Below are positions 17,692 through 26,123 of a stretch of 64,000 nt of DNA, in pieces. Each line of letters begins with the position of its first letter. Positions within the stretch are counted from its first letter, which is position 1. Both the position numbers and the translations under genes were made by a program. The notes beneath the pieces are model-generated. The model saw nothing but the letters and a program-made list of their open reading frames with translations, did not search any database and was not told where the DNA came from. Where the stretch lies: positions 8,303 to 72,302 of the forward strand of contig CAZYMF010000005.1 in assembly GCA_964648215.1 (NCBI GenBank), given 5' to 3'. The stretch is from CAZYMF01 sp964648215. Its GTDB lineage: Bacteria; Desulfobacterota; Binatia; HRBIN30; JACQVA1.

Positions 17692-18966
17692 ATGAGGGCC
17701 GGCTCGGTGAGCATGCGGCTGTACGACGCGCTCGGACGCGCGGTGGCCATCCTGGGCCGGCCGCTGTTGCCGCTGTTGGCCGTGAGCCGGGTCGGCGCCG
17801 GGCTGAGCGAGCGTCTGGGAGAGCTGCCACCAGCCGTCCGCGCGCTGGCGGGGCGGCGGCCGTTCTGGCTGCACGCGGCCTCGGTCGGTGAAGCGCTGGC
17901 CTGCGGGCCGCTGGTGACCGCGCTCCGGGAACGCTGGCCCGATCTGCCGGTGATGCTGACGACGACGAGCCTGACCGGTCGGGAGGCCGCCCGCCGGCTT
18001 CCCGGGGTCGACGCCGTCATGCTGCTACCCCTGGATTTGCGCCCGCTCGTGACCGCCGCGCTGCGAGTGCTGCGGCCGGGGGCGCTGCTGATCGTCGAGA
18101 CGGAGATCTGGCCGGCCCTGTTGCGTGCCGCCGCCGAGGCCGGCATACCGGCGATGGTGGTCAGCGGGCGAGTATCCGAGCGTGCGTCGCGACGTTATCG
18201 CTTGATTCGACCGTTGCTGCGCGACACCTTTCGCTGCGTGACCGCCTTCGGGATGCAGACCGAGACCGACGCCGAGCGGGTGCTCGCTCTCGGCGCGGAG
18301 CGCGTGCGCGTGCACATCACGGGCAGCCTGAAGTACGCGCGGCTGCTGCCGAGCGCGACCGGCCGGCGCAGCTTGCCGGGAACCGCCGGTCGCCCGGTCG
18401 TGGTGGCGGCGAGCACCCAGCCGGGAGAGGAGGAGGTGGTGCTGGAGGCGCATGCGGCGCTCGCGGTGGAGCAACCCGACTGCGTGCTGCTGCTGGCGCC
18501 GCGCCGTCCCGAGAGATTCGCCGAGGTGGCGGCGCTGCTGCAGGGCCGCGGCCTGTGTTGGCAACGACGGAGCAGCCTCGGCGAGGGTGTGGAGGCGCGC
18601 ACGCAGGTGGTTCTGCTGGACTCGCTCGGCGAGCTGCCGACGCTGCTGGGCGGGGCACGCGCGGTTTTCGTCGGCGGTACGATCAGCCCGCTCGGTGGGC
18701 ACAACGTGCTCGAGCCGGCGGCCGCGGGCACCCCGGTCTGCTTCGGCCCGCACACGGAAAACGTGGCCGAGGCCGCGGCGAGCCTGGTGGCCGCGGGAGG
18801 CGGCGCCGTGGTGCGCAATGCGAACGAGCTGCAAGCGTTGTGGCTCCGGCTGCTGGCCGATCCGGACGCGGCTCGCGCCATGGGGGCGGCGGCGCGCCGG
18901 GTCGTCGAGGCGCGTGCCCGCGTTCTCGTCGATACCCTGGCGCTGGTCGAGCGCGCTTTGCCATGA
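17692..18966 (+). CDS. waaA: Kdo transferase
   Basis: Adds Kdo residues from CMP-Kdo to the lipid A precursor. About 424 residues, normal length. The N-terminal hydrophobic anchor is AVAILGRPLLPLLAVSRVG. The conserved WLHAASVGEALACGPLV and VETEIWPALLRAA (catalytic Glu region) are present. The C-terminal GT-B half has GGTISPLGGHNVLEPAAAG and the family motif FGPHTENVAEAAASL. Start is uncertain: ATG 17692, GTG 17707 or ATG 17713 are all possible. The stop overlaps the lpxK start by 4 bases. Confidence 0.94.
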   Translation: MRAGSVSMRLYDALGRAVAILGRPLLPLLAVSRVGAGLSERLGELPPAVRALAGRRPFWLHAASVGEALACGPLVTALRERWPDLPVMLTTTSLTGREAARRLPGVDAVMLLPLDLRPLVTAALRVLRPGALLIVETEIWPALLRAAAEAGIPAMVVSGRVSERASRRYRLIRPLLRDTFRCVTAFGMQTETDAERVLALGAERVRVHITGSLKYARLLPSATGRRSLPGTAGRPVVVAASTQPGEEEVVLEAHAALAVEQPDCVLLLAPRRPERFAEVAALLQGRGLCWQRRSSLGEGVEARTQVVLLDSLGELPTLLGGARAVFVGGTISPLGGHNVLEPAAAGTPVCFGPHTENVAEAAASLVAAGGGAVVRNANELQALWLRLLADPDAARAMGAAARRVVEARARVLVDTLALVERALP

Positions 18967-20060
18967 CCCTCGCCGAACGGGTACGGGACCGCGTGTGGCG
19001 CCGTCGCGGAATCGATGGCTGGATCGGCTACCTCGCCCTGCGCCCGCTCTCCGGCCTGTTCGGTGCGGGGGTAGCGGCGCGCAACGCCGCCTACCGCATC
19101 GGCGTACTGCCCGTTCGCCACGCGCCGCTACCGGTGGTGAGCATCGGCAACCTGACCGTGGGTGGCACCGGCAAGACGCCGCTGACCCTGTGGCTCGCGG
19201 ATGCGCTGCAGCGGCGCGGCTTGCGCCCCGGGATCCTGCTCCGCGGCTACGGCGGCAGCGCCGCCGGTGTGACCGTGGTCTCGGACGGCGGCGGGCCGCA
19301 GGCGTCGGTTGCGGTTGCGGGCGACGAGGCGGTGATGCTGGCGCGTCGCTTTGGCGGTGTCGTCGTTACCGCGCGCAAACGGATCGACGGGGCCCGGCGG
19401 GCGGCGGAGCTCGGGTGTCGCATGGTGCTCCTCGACGACGGGTTTCAGCACCGGGCGCTGGCGCGGGATTTCGATCTCGTCCTGGTCGACGGCCAGCGTG
19501 GGGCGTTGTTGCCGGCGGGCCCCAACCGCGAGCGGACCGGCGCCCTGTGTCGCGCCGACGCGATCGTGGTCGTGGGCGCGGAGCCCGACGAGCCGGTGCC
19601 TCCGCTGCCCCGGAGCGCCAGCGGCAAACCCGTCTTTCGCGCTCGTTTCGAGGCGCATTCGCTGGTGACCTCGGACGCGGGGGTGTGGCAGGAGCTGCCA
19701 CTCTCCGAGCTGGCGGGCCGCCGCGTGGCGGCCGTGGCCGGCATCGGCTCGCCCGACCGCTTCTACCGCCTGCTGCACCAGTGGGAGGCCCAGCTCGAGG
19801 AGATCGTCGCCTACCCGGACCATCATTCCTACACGCGGACCGATTGGCAGGAGATCGCGCGTGCCACGCGCAACGTCGACCTGGTGGCCACCACCGAGAA
19901 GGACCTCGTCAAGCTCGAGAGCTTTCCCTTTGCAAGGGGGAAACTGGTTGCGCTACGGATAGGCGCCGAGGTCGCAGACGGTGAGGAGCTGGTGGAGATG
20001 ATCGTGGCCCGGATCGGTGCCGCCGCCGGGACTGAAGGAGAAAGAGATGGGAATCAGTAA
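18963..20060 (+). CDS. lpxK: Tetraacyldisaccharide 4'-kinase
   Basis: Phosphorylates the 4' position of the lipid A disaccharide with ATP. About 365 residues. The Walker A-like SIGNLTVGGTGKTPL lies near residue 60. The LpxK signatures GILLRGYGG, GDEAVMLARR, LLDDGFQHRALARDFDLVLV and YPDHHSYT follow. Its start ATG 18963 overlaps the waaA stop, and its 3' end overlaps the upstream region of the Trm112-like gene, so it is part of the same transcript. Confidence 0.95.
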   Translation: MTLAERVRDRVWRRRGIDGWIGYLALRPLSGLFGAGVAARNAAYRIGVLPVRHAPLPVVSIGNLTVGGTGKTPLTLWLADALQRRGLRPGILLRGYGGSAAGVTVVSDGGGPQASVAVAGDEAVMLARRFGGVVVTARKRIDGARRAAELGCRMVLLDDGFQHRALARDFDLVLVDGQRGALLPAGPNRERTGALCRADAIVVVGAEPDEPVPPLPRSASGKPVFRARFEAHSLVTSDAGVWQELPLSELAGRRVAAVAGIGSPDRFYRLLHQWEAQLEEIVAYPDHHSYTRTDWQEIARATRNVDLVATTEKDLVKLESFPFARGKLVALRIGAEVADGEELVEMIVARIGAAAGTEGERDGNQ

Positions 20061-20220
20061 CGAGCTACTCGAAATCTTGGCCTGTCCGAAATGTAAAGGG
20101 GCGATTCAGCTCAATGACAAGGCCGACGGCCTGGTGTGCAACAGCTGCAAGCTGATGTATCCGATCAAGGACGACATCCCGATCATGCTGATCGACGAGG
20201 CGGTGCACCTGGAGTCCTGA
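20047..20220 (+). CDS. Trm112/YcaR-like zinc-ribbon protein
   Basis: 57 residues, with AAGGAG 6 bases before the ATG; the start lies inside lpxK. Two Cys pairs, ACPKCKGAI and CNSCKLMYPI, match the Trm112/YcaR (UPF0434) family, which is small and often encoded next to lpxK, as in Enterobacteria. In eukaryotes Trm112 activates methyltransferases; the bacterial role is unclear. Confidence 0.88.
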   Translation: MGISNELLEILACPKCKGAIQLNDKADGLVCNSCKLMYPIKDDIPIMLIDEAVHLES

Positions 20221-20260
20221 TCCGCTTCCTTCCCCCAGGGGAGGAGGGGGCGGACGAATC

Positions 20261-21313
20261 ATGCGTATCGTCGTTGCTCAGACGAGCTTCCTCGGCGACG
20301 TCGTGTTGAGCACGCCGGTCTTCGCCGCCTTGAAACGACATCGCCCCGATTGTCACGTTACGGCCTGGGTGCGGCCGGAGGCGGCGGCCGTGCTCGACGG
20401 GCATCCGGACGTCGACGCGGTTCTGGTGGACGACAAGCGTGGCGCCGACCGAGGTCCGCGAGGCCTGCTCCGCCTGCGCCGGCAACTCGTTGCAGGCCGT
20501 TTCGATGTCGCTCTGGCGTTGCACAAGTCGCTGCGCACCGCGGTCCTGCTCGCCCTGGCGCGCGTGCCGCGCCGTATCGGCTTCCGCCAGAGCGCGGGGT
20601 GGTTCCTGTATCACCAGCTCGTCCGCCGCGATGCCTCCCTGCATGACGTGGAGCGCAATCTCTCGCTCGTGGCGGCCCTGGACATCGATCCGCAGGCCGT
20701 GCCGCCGCGACTGCTCGTCGCTCCCAACCCCACGGCGGCGGGCCGGTTCGGGGCGCTCCTGCGCGAGCTCGGCGCGCCGGTGGATCTCCCCTTCGTCGGC
20801 ATGGCTCCGGGCTCGGTCTGGGCCACGAAGCGGTGGACGGTCGAGGGGTTCGCCGCGGTGGCGCGGGCGCTCGCGGCACAGGGCCAGCGGGTCCTCCTGC
20901 TCGGCGCGCCGAACGAACGCGCCATCGCCGACGAGGTTGAACGCCGGTGTGGTGGCGTTGCCATCAACGTCTGCGGCCGTACCGACGTGGCCATGCTGGT
21001 GGCGGCGATCGACGCCTGCCATCTGCTGATCAGCAACGACAGCGCGCCGATGCACATCGCCGTCGCGCGCTCGGTCCCGGTAGTGGCCATCTTCGGGGCG
21101 ACGCATCCGCGCCAGGGGTACGGGCCGTACAGCGACCGCGCCGTCGTCGTCCAACGCGAGCTCGACTGCCGTCCTTGTGGCCGGCACGGGGGCGAGACGT
21201 GCCCGATCGGGACGCACGAGTGCATGCGCGCCATCGGCGCGGAGGACGTGCTCGCAGCGGCGCGACGGTTGCTGGCCGCGGAGCCGTCCTCATCGCGATC
21301 GGCGGCGTCGTGA
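20261..21313 (+). CDS. waaF: ADP-heptose:LPS heptosyltransferase II (GT9)
   Basis: 350 residues, GT-B fold. It adds heptose to the inner core of LPS. The N-terminal motif VVAQTSFLGDVVLSTPVFAA and the C-terminal donor-binding loop with ISNDSAPMHIAVARSVPVVA and FGATHPRQGYGPY are characteristic of WaaF. A run of Cys (DCRPCGRHGGETCPIG) near residue 300 matches the core heptosyltransferase II family. GGGGAGGAGG lies about 10 bases before the ATG. The stop overlaps the kinase start by 4 bases. Confidence 0.9.
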   Translation: MRIVVAQTSFLGDVVLSTPVFAALKRHRPDCHVTAWVRPEAAAVLDGHPDVDAVLVDDKRGADRGPRGLLRLRRQLVAGRFDVALALHKSLRTAVLLALARVPRRIGFRQSAGWFLYHQLVRRDASLHDVERNLSLVAALDIDPQAVPPRLLVAPNPTAAGRFGALLRELGAPVDLPFVGMAPGSVWATKRWTVEGFAAVARALAAQGQRVLLLGAPNERAIADEVERRCGGVAINVCGRTDVAMLVAAIDACHLLISNDSAPMHIAVARSVPVVAIFGATHPRQGYGPYSDRAVVVQRELDCRPCGRHGGETCPIGTHECMRAIGAEDVLAAARRLLAAEPSSSRSAAS

Positions 21314-22071
21314 CCCGCGCCGATCCGCTCCCCGACGGGTTCGAGTGGTTTCACGCGGGCCGGTTGACCGTCGCCGTGCGGGCCGAGCTGCGGGCGGAGC
21401 TGGTGCCGCTGCTGCGCCAATGGAGCGGCGGGACGCTGCCACCCGGCCGGCCCCTCGCCGGTGGCCGTGGCGGCGTGACGGCGTACGACGTGTCGCCTCG
21501 CTTGGCCGTCGTTGTGCGCCCGTACCGACGCGGGGGTTTCCTGCGGCACTTCAATCGAGAGGTGTATCTCGGCGGGTCACCGCGCCCGTTTCTCGAGCTG
21601 GTGGTGGGGGAAACGTTGCGTGCTCGAGGAGTACGCACGCTGGAGCTGCTGGCGGCGGGCGTGCGACGGTTCCCGTTCCTCGGCTATCGCGGCGCCCTCA
21701 TCAGCCGTGAGGTCCCCTCGGCCGTCAACCTCTGGCAATACATGCGGAACGCGCCGGCGGAGGAGCGAGTCAGGGTGTGCGAGCAGGCGGCGCGGGTGAC
21801 GCGTGGGATGCACGACGCCGGAGTGATTCATCCGGACCTGAACCTACAGAACTTTCTGGTGCAGCGGGTGACGTCCGGTACGGAAGTACTGGTGATCGAC
21901 TTCGACCGCGCACGTCTCTGCACGGTGCGTCCGCGGCAGCGCGAAGCGGCCGTGGCGCGTCTGCTCCGGTCGGTGCGACGGCTGGATCCGGAGCGAGAAG
22001 TGGTCACGCAGAGGTGTGTCGCCGCCCTACAGGCGATTGGCGAGGCGAGGGAATGCACGTCGTACACGTGA
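21310..22071 (+). CDS. LPS core kinase, Kdo/WaaP (KdkA) family
   Basis: 253 residues from GTG 21310. A protein-kinase-like fold: DPLPDGFEWFHAGRL is a typical KdkA/WaaP opening, Gly-rich nucleotide loops follow, and catalytic HPDLNLQNFLV plus metal-binding VLVIDFDRAR lie near residues 180-205. These enzymes phosphorylate Kdo or heptose of the inner core, which strengthens the outer membrane. It lies directly downstream of waaF with a GTGA overlap and overlaps the next glycosyltransferase by 19 bases. Whether the acceptor is Kdo or heptose cannot be told. Confidence 0.85.
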   Translation: MTRADPLPDGFEWFHAGRLTVAVRAELRAELVPLLRQWSGGTLPPGRPLAGGRGGVTAYDVSPRLAVVVRPYRRGGFLRHFNREVYLGGSPRPFLELVVGETLRARGVRTLELLAAGVRRFPFLGYRGALISREVPSAVNLWQYMRNAPAEERVRVCEQAARVTRGMHDAGVIHPDLNLQNFLVQRVTSGTEVLVIDFDRARLCTVRPRQREAAVARLLRSVRRLDPEREVVTQRCVAALQAIGEARECTSYT

Positions 22072-23018
22072 GTCGTTGGCATCTTCCGGTCCAGGGCTAT
22101 GGCGGGGTGCCGCGGGTGCTCAGCTGGCTGGCGAAGGCGCAGGCCCAGCGGGGCGATCGGGTCACCATCCTGGGGCCCGCGGGCATGGCGTGCCCCGGGG
22201 TCGACTGTGTCACTGTGCCGGTGCCGCGCGGTGAGAGCGACTACAGTCCCTATCTGGCGCCGTACCTGCCGCGGGATGCGGACGTCGTGCATTTCCAGCA
22301 TCAGCCCCGGATCCTGCCGTCGATTCCCTGGGTGCTGACGCAGCACGGGAACGGACAAGGTGCCAACGAAGATGTCTACAAGCCGCATCTGATCTACGTC
22401 AGCCGCGATCATGCGGCGCGGCACGGCTCCGAGCGCTTCGTCTACAACGGCCTCGATCCCGACGAGTTCCTCTTCCGCAAGCGCAAAGATGATTACTTCC
22501 TGTTCCTCTCCAAGGTGAGCTTGCGCAAGAAGGGTGTCGACGTGGCGATTCGACTGGCCCGCGAGATGGGGTTCCGCCTGCTCGTGGCCGGGGGCACGCG
22601 CTTCGGACTGCGCAAGACCGGCGGCCTGTGGAGCAGTCTGCGCGGCGACGTGCACTTCTGCGGCGAGGTCAGTGGGCGGCGCAAGGCCGAGCTCCTCGCC
22701 GGCGCGCGGGCCTTGATCTTTCCGGTGCGCTGGGAAGAGCCGTTCGGTCTCGTCGTTACGGAGGCGCTGGTGAGCGGCACGCCGGTGATCACGGCGCCCC
22801 GTGGCGCCATGCCCGAGCTGGTCACGCCTGACGTGGGCTTTCTGTGCGACTCGTACGCTGCCTTCCGCGACGCGGTGCGCCGCGTCGCGGAGATCGATCC
22901 CAGCGCTTGTCGACGTCGCGTCCTGGACAATTTCGCCAGCGCGCAGTCGACGCTGGCCTATGGTCGCTATTATCGGGAAGCGATCGCGACGTCGGCGCGA
23001 TCGGGCGGCGTGACATGA
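22053..23018 (+). CDS. Glycosyltransferase family 4
   Basis: About 321 residues. The N-terminal acceptor domain has the Gly-rich opening WHLPVQGYGGVPRVLSWL. The C-terminal GT1/GT4 domain has FLFLSKVSLRKKGVDVAI, FPVRWEEPFGLVVTEAL (the EX7E motif) and SGTPVITAPRGAMPELV. It is likely cytosolic, adding a sugar to LPS core or another envelope glycan. The ATG at 22053 lies inside the kinase gene. A GC hairpin follows the stop. Confidence 0.88.
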   Translation: MHVVHVSRWHLPVQGYGGVPRVLSWLAKAQAQRGDRVTILGPAGMACPGVDCVTVPVPRGESDYSPYLAPYLPRDADVVHFQHQPRILPSIPWVLTQHGNGQGANEDVYKPHLIYVSRDHAARHGSERFVYNGLDPDEFLFRKRKDDYFLFLSKVSLRKKGVDVAIRLAREMGFRLLVAGGTRFGLRKTGGLWSSLRGDVHFCGEVSGRRKAELLAGARALIFPVRWEEPFGLVVTEALVSGTPVITAPRGAMPELVTPDVGFLCDSYAAFRDAVRRVAEIDPSACRRRVLDNFASAQSTLAYGRYYREAIATSARSGGVT

Positions 23019-23019
23019 C

Positions 23020-23038
23020 CGGGGCAACGAGTGCCCCG
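23020..23038 (+). terminator. GC-rich hairpin after glycosyltransferase gene
   Basis: CGGGGCA (23020-23026), loop ACGAG, TGCCCCG (23032-23038) begins 2 bases after the stop of the upstream gene. There is no T run. It may end the waaF operon, because the next complete gene is on the other strand. Confidence 0.4.
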
Positions 23039-23060
23039 ACCGCGGAAGTGGTTCACTGGA

Positions 23061-23180
23061 GTGGAGGGCCGCCGCCGGCTGCTGCGAGCGCTTCTGACCG
23101 ACGCGGTGATCGGCTTCGTCATCTGCATTCGTCGGCCCGGGGGCTTCGGGTCGCTATCGCTTCGCGCCCGACTCGCCTGA
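23061..23180 (+). pseudogene. Possible remnant of a heptosyltransferase N-terminus
   Basis: A 39-codon frame starting at GTG 23061. It contains EGRRRLLRALLTDAVIGFV, resembling the hydrophobic, Arg-rich leader segment seen in front of some family-9 heptosyltransferases, and stops soon after. It overlaps the 3' end of the convergent glycosyltransferase. It may be coincidence; similarity is by eye only. Confidence 0.2.
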
Positions 23181-24080
23181 GACGAGGATCGCCCGGTCCG
23201 CCGCGCCCGCCGCTCCCGCGGGGCGGCGCCGCTTGATGCGGTGAACGAGGTCGATCTCCTCGTCCCCCCAGATCACGAAGACATCGCGAGGGTCGCGACC
23301 GTGGAAGTCCGGGAAGCGTAGCCGGCGCGACAGCTTCTGCACTTCCTTGCGGATGCGCCGCAGCTGCAGCCGCCAGCCCCACTTCTGCTCGAGCAGCGTC
23401 TTGTTGGGGTTCTTGACCTTCTTCCAGCTGCCGCCGGCGAGCGCGCGTTGGGTGATCTGGCCGAAGTGGTGGATCAACGTGGCTCCGGTCACGGCGCTGC
23501 GCAGACCGGCGCGGCGCAAGCGGATGTCGAGATCGTCATCTTCGAAACCGCCGCGGACGAAGCGCTCGTCGAACAGGCCGACGTGGTCGTAAACCGAGCG
23601 GGAGCTCAGAAAGCACTCGCCGCGCCAGCCGGGGCGCCACTGGTCGCCGAAGTGGCGGCAGTAGGCCGCCGCCACTTCGGCCAACTCGTCGCCGGAGGGG
23701 CCGTTGATCACGGCGGGGCTGACCAGCGCGAATCCGGTGCGGGCGCGGAATTCGACCAGCGCCCGTAGCCAGCCGCGCGGCACCACGACATCGTTGTTCA
23801 TGATGAGGATCAGGGGAAAGCGCGCCGCGCGGATTCCCTGATTCCAGCCGCGGGCGCAGCCGACGTTCTCCTCGTTGCGAATTACGCGACAACCGGCGGC
23901 GGCGCACAGAGCCGCGCTGCCGTCGCTGCTGCCGTTGTCGACGACGATGACCTCGTGGGCCAGCTCGGTGTGCGCGCGCAGGCTGTCGAGACAGCGGCGC
24001 GTGTAGTCGATCTGGTCGACGACGGCGATGACGACGCTGACCCCGCCGGCGTCGCCGGTCGCGGCGCTGTTGGCTGTCAT
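23154..24080 (-). CDS. Glycosyltransferase family 2
   Basis: 308 residues. A GT-A fold: VSVVIAVVDQIDYTRRCL, VVDNGSSDGSAAL, then the metal/nucleotide motif LILIMNNDVVVPRGW and GGFEDDDLDIRLRRAG, typical of rhamnosyl/galactosyl-type GT2 enzymes. The C-terminus (KTLLEQKWGWRLQLRRIRK) is basic and may contact the membrane or lipid-linked acceptor. I chose ATG 24080, which overlaps the upstream methyltransferase stop by 4 bases (ATGA), so the two form an operon. The frame is open further upstream but without domain content. Confidence 0.88.
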   Translation of the reverse strand: MTANSAATGDAGGVSVVIAVVDQIDYTRRCLDSLRAHTELAHEVIVVDNGSSDGSAALCAAAGCRVIRNEENVGCARGWNQGIRAARFPLILIMNNDVVVPRGWLRALVEFRARTGFALVSPAVINGPSGDELAEVAAAYCRHFGDQWRPGWRGECFLSSRSVYDHVGLFDERFVRGGFEDDDLDIRLRRAGLRSAVTGATLIHHFGQITQRALAGGSWKKVKNPNKTLLEQKWGWRLQLRRIRKEVQKLSRRLRFPDFHGRDPRDVFVIWGDEEIDLVHRIKRRRPAGAAGAADRAILVSGESGAKR

Positions 24081-24658
24081 CGATTGGATCCGGGTTTTAT
24101 CACGGCCAGAGTGGCCGTCATGTCCTTGGCGCGGATCACGAAGGCGAGGTACTCTTCCCAGAACTTGCGCAGAAAGCGGCAGGCTCGGTAGCGGTTCTCG
24201 AGATTCACCAGGAGCTGGACGCCCAGAGCCCGCCACAGGCTGGGGAAGCGCACGCGCAGCGCAACGGTGTCGTAGCGGGCGCGGGTGTAGTAGGCGAATC
24301 CGTGCTCCGCGCTGAAGTAGGTGAACGTGCGCGTGTTCAGATGCCAGTGATGGGTGGGGTCGCTCCACGAGCCGTGCGCGCTGTAGTGCGGCGTCACGAT
24401 GTGCACGAGAGCCCCGGGGCGGGCGACGCGATGGAGCTCGCCGAGGATGTGGACCAAGGAGGCGGCGTGCTCGATGACGTGGGCGGCCCAGATCTCGTCG
24501 AACGCGTCGTTGCGAAAGGGCAGGTGGGGGCCGTCGAAGTTGGCCACGAGGTCGACACCGGGCACGGCGAACAGATCGAACCCCACCGCCCCCGGACGCT
24601 TGTTGGGACCGCAGGCGACGTCGAGAACGCGTCGACGGGTGGAGTCGAGATCGGCCAT
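24077..24658 (-). CDS. SAM-dependent methyltransferase (class I)
   Basis: 193 residues from ATG 24658. A Rossmann-type methyltransferase: VLDVACGPNKRPGAVGFDLF is a SAM-binding motif I variant. DEIWAAHVIEHA and HILGELHRVARPGALVHIV match Methyltransf_11-type motifs. WSDPTHHWHLNTRTFTYFS is found in methyltransferases located in polysaccharide clusters. It probably methylates a glycan or a lipid-linked intermediate and is co-transcribed with the downstream GT2. An in-frame TTG start at 24739 would add 27 residues without domain content. Confidence 0.82.
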   Translation of the reverse strand: MADLDSTRRRVLDVACGPNKRPGAVGFDLFAVPGVDLVANFDGPHLPFRNDAFDEIWAAHVIEHAASLVHILGELHRVARPGALVHIVTPHYSAHGSWSDPTHHWHLNTRTFTYFSAEHGFAYYTRARYDTVALRVRFPSLWRALGVQLLVNLENRYRACRFLRKFWEEYLAFVIRAKDMTATLAVIKPGSNR

Positions 24659-24966
24659 GGCGCTATGCCGTCCGAACGACACGGAGGGTGCGGCCGGCGG
24701 GCGAGCGCAGACGGTGCAAGCCGCAAGCGAAGATGTCAAGCGCGGGCCAGGAGTCGGCCCCCGCCACTGCCGCGTCGATCCTCATCAAGATGCGGCATGT
24801 AACCCGATCCCGGCAGCGGCGCAACCGCGCGCGGTGCGCACCGGTCGGGCGATGGCGGGTTGCGGCGTGCCTGTCGCTGCGATACGGAACGGGCTGCCCC
24901 GAAACGGCCTGCCGACAAGTGCCGACGAGGCCGACCGCCGCAATGCAGAGGACCGCACGTTCCGAG
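24659..24966 (+). other. 308-base divergent intergenic region
   Basis: Lies between the methyltransferase (minus strand) and a GT4 gene (plus strand), so it should hold both promoters. A perfect TTGACA is present on the minus strand (24739-24734), but no convincing -10 follows at 16-18 bases. On the plus strand only weak boxes are visible. Open frames here show no protein signature. Confidence 0.5.
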
Positions 24967-26097
24967 ATGGCCCCGCCGCCGTGCATCGTGCACGTCGACT
25001 CGGAAGCCGGTTTCTCGGGAGGCGAAGTGCAGGTGTTTCTACTCCTCGAAGGCTTGCAGCGTCTCGGATACCGTGTGGCGCTGTGCTGCCCACCCGGCAG
25101 CCGCAGCGCCCTGGAGGCGGGGCGTCGGGGTATCGAGTGCCACCTCGTGCGCATGCGCAACGATCTGGACCTGCCGGCGATTCCCGCGCTCCGGCATGCC
25201 TATCGAGCCGTCGGCGCCGACCTCGTGCATCTGCACACGGGCCGGGCCAACTGGCTGGGCGGCCTCGCCGCGCGCTGGGCAGGGCTTCCTGCAGTCACCT
25301 CGCGACGCATGGATCGCCGCGTGAAGCGCGGCTGGCGCACCCGGCTGATCTACGGCCGGCTGGTCCAGCGCGCCGTGGCGATCTCGCCCGCCGTGGTCGA
25401 TTGCCTGACGGCAGGCGGAGTGCCGCCCGATCGGGTCGTGCTCATCTGCGACGGCGTCGATCCAGCCCGATTGGCCCCGCGGATCGGGCGCGACGCCCTG
25501 CGGGCGGAGCTCGGCGCCACGAGCGCGGACACCGTGCTCCTGGCGCTGGCGGCGCTGGTGCACCGCAAGGGGCTCGACGTGCTGTTGGATGCGCTGGGGC
25601 AGCTTGCCGGCAGCGGCTTGCGGCCGCCTGTCTGGATCGCGGGTGAGGGGCCCGAGCGCCGGTCCTTGGTCGCTCAGGCGGAACGGCTGCGCCTGTCGCG
25701 GCAGGTGAAGTTCCTCGGCAGCCGCGCCGACGTCGGTGATCTTTTGGCGGCATGCGACGTGTTCGTCCTGCCGTCGCGGCGCGAAGGGTTGGGCGTCTCC
25801 GCGCTCGAAGCGATGGCGGCCGGCCGGCCGGTGGTGTGCAGCTCCGTGGGCGGTATGCGGCATTCCGTGGTGCCGGAGCGGACGGGATTGCTGTGCGCCC
25901 CCGGGGACCCCGACACGCTGGCGCAGGCACTGGCGCGCGTCCTCGGCGACGCCGCGCTGCGCGCGCGGCTCGGGGTGGCAGGACCGGGTCGGATCGGCGA
26001 AGGGTTCCTGGCGCAGCAGATGGTGGAAGCGCACCGCTGCCTGTACTGCGAGGTGCTGGAGGAATGGCGAGCCCGGCGCTCGGCCAGACGCGCCTGA
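24967..26097 (+). CDS. Glycosyltransferase family 4
   Basis: 376 residues (ATG 24967; ATG 24943 would add 8). The N-terminus has IVHVDSEAGFSGGEVQVFLL, a donor-loop-like motif of GT4 enzymes. The C-terminal half contains LALAALVHRKGLDVLLDAL, VKFLGSRADVGDLLAACDVF and PSRREGLGVSALEAMAAG (EX7E). It is likely an LPS core or O-glycan sugar transferase acting on the cytosolic face. It is convergent with the next methyltransferase, with 26 bases between them. Confidence 0.9.
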   Translation: MAPPPCIVHVDSEAGFSGGEVQVFLLLEGLQRLGYRVALCCPPGSRSALEAGRRGIECHLVRMRNDLDLPAIPALRHAYRAVGADLVHLHTGRANWLGGLAARWAGLPAVTSRRMDRRVKRGWRTRLIYGRLVQRAVAISPAVVDCLTAGGVPPDRVVLICDGVDPARLAPRIGRDALRAELGATSADTVLLALAALVHRKGLDVLLDALGQLAGSGLRPPVWIAGEGPERRSLVAQAERLRLSRQVKFLGSRADVGDLLAACDVFVLPSRREGLGVSALEAMAAGRPVVCSSVGGMRHSVVPERTGLLCAPGDPDTLAQALARVLGDAALRARLGVAGPGRIGEGFLAQQMVEAHRCLYCEVLEEWRARRSARRA

Positions 26098-26123
26098 GCG
26101 TCAGGGGCAGGGGCGCCGCGGGG

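Noticed and set aside
24688..24966. Longer N-terminus of the GT4 gene at 24967
   Set aside because: The frame is open further upstream, but the sequence has no domain content and the fold begins at the Met chosen.
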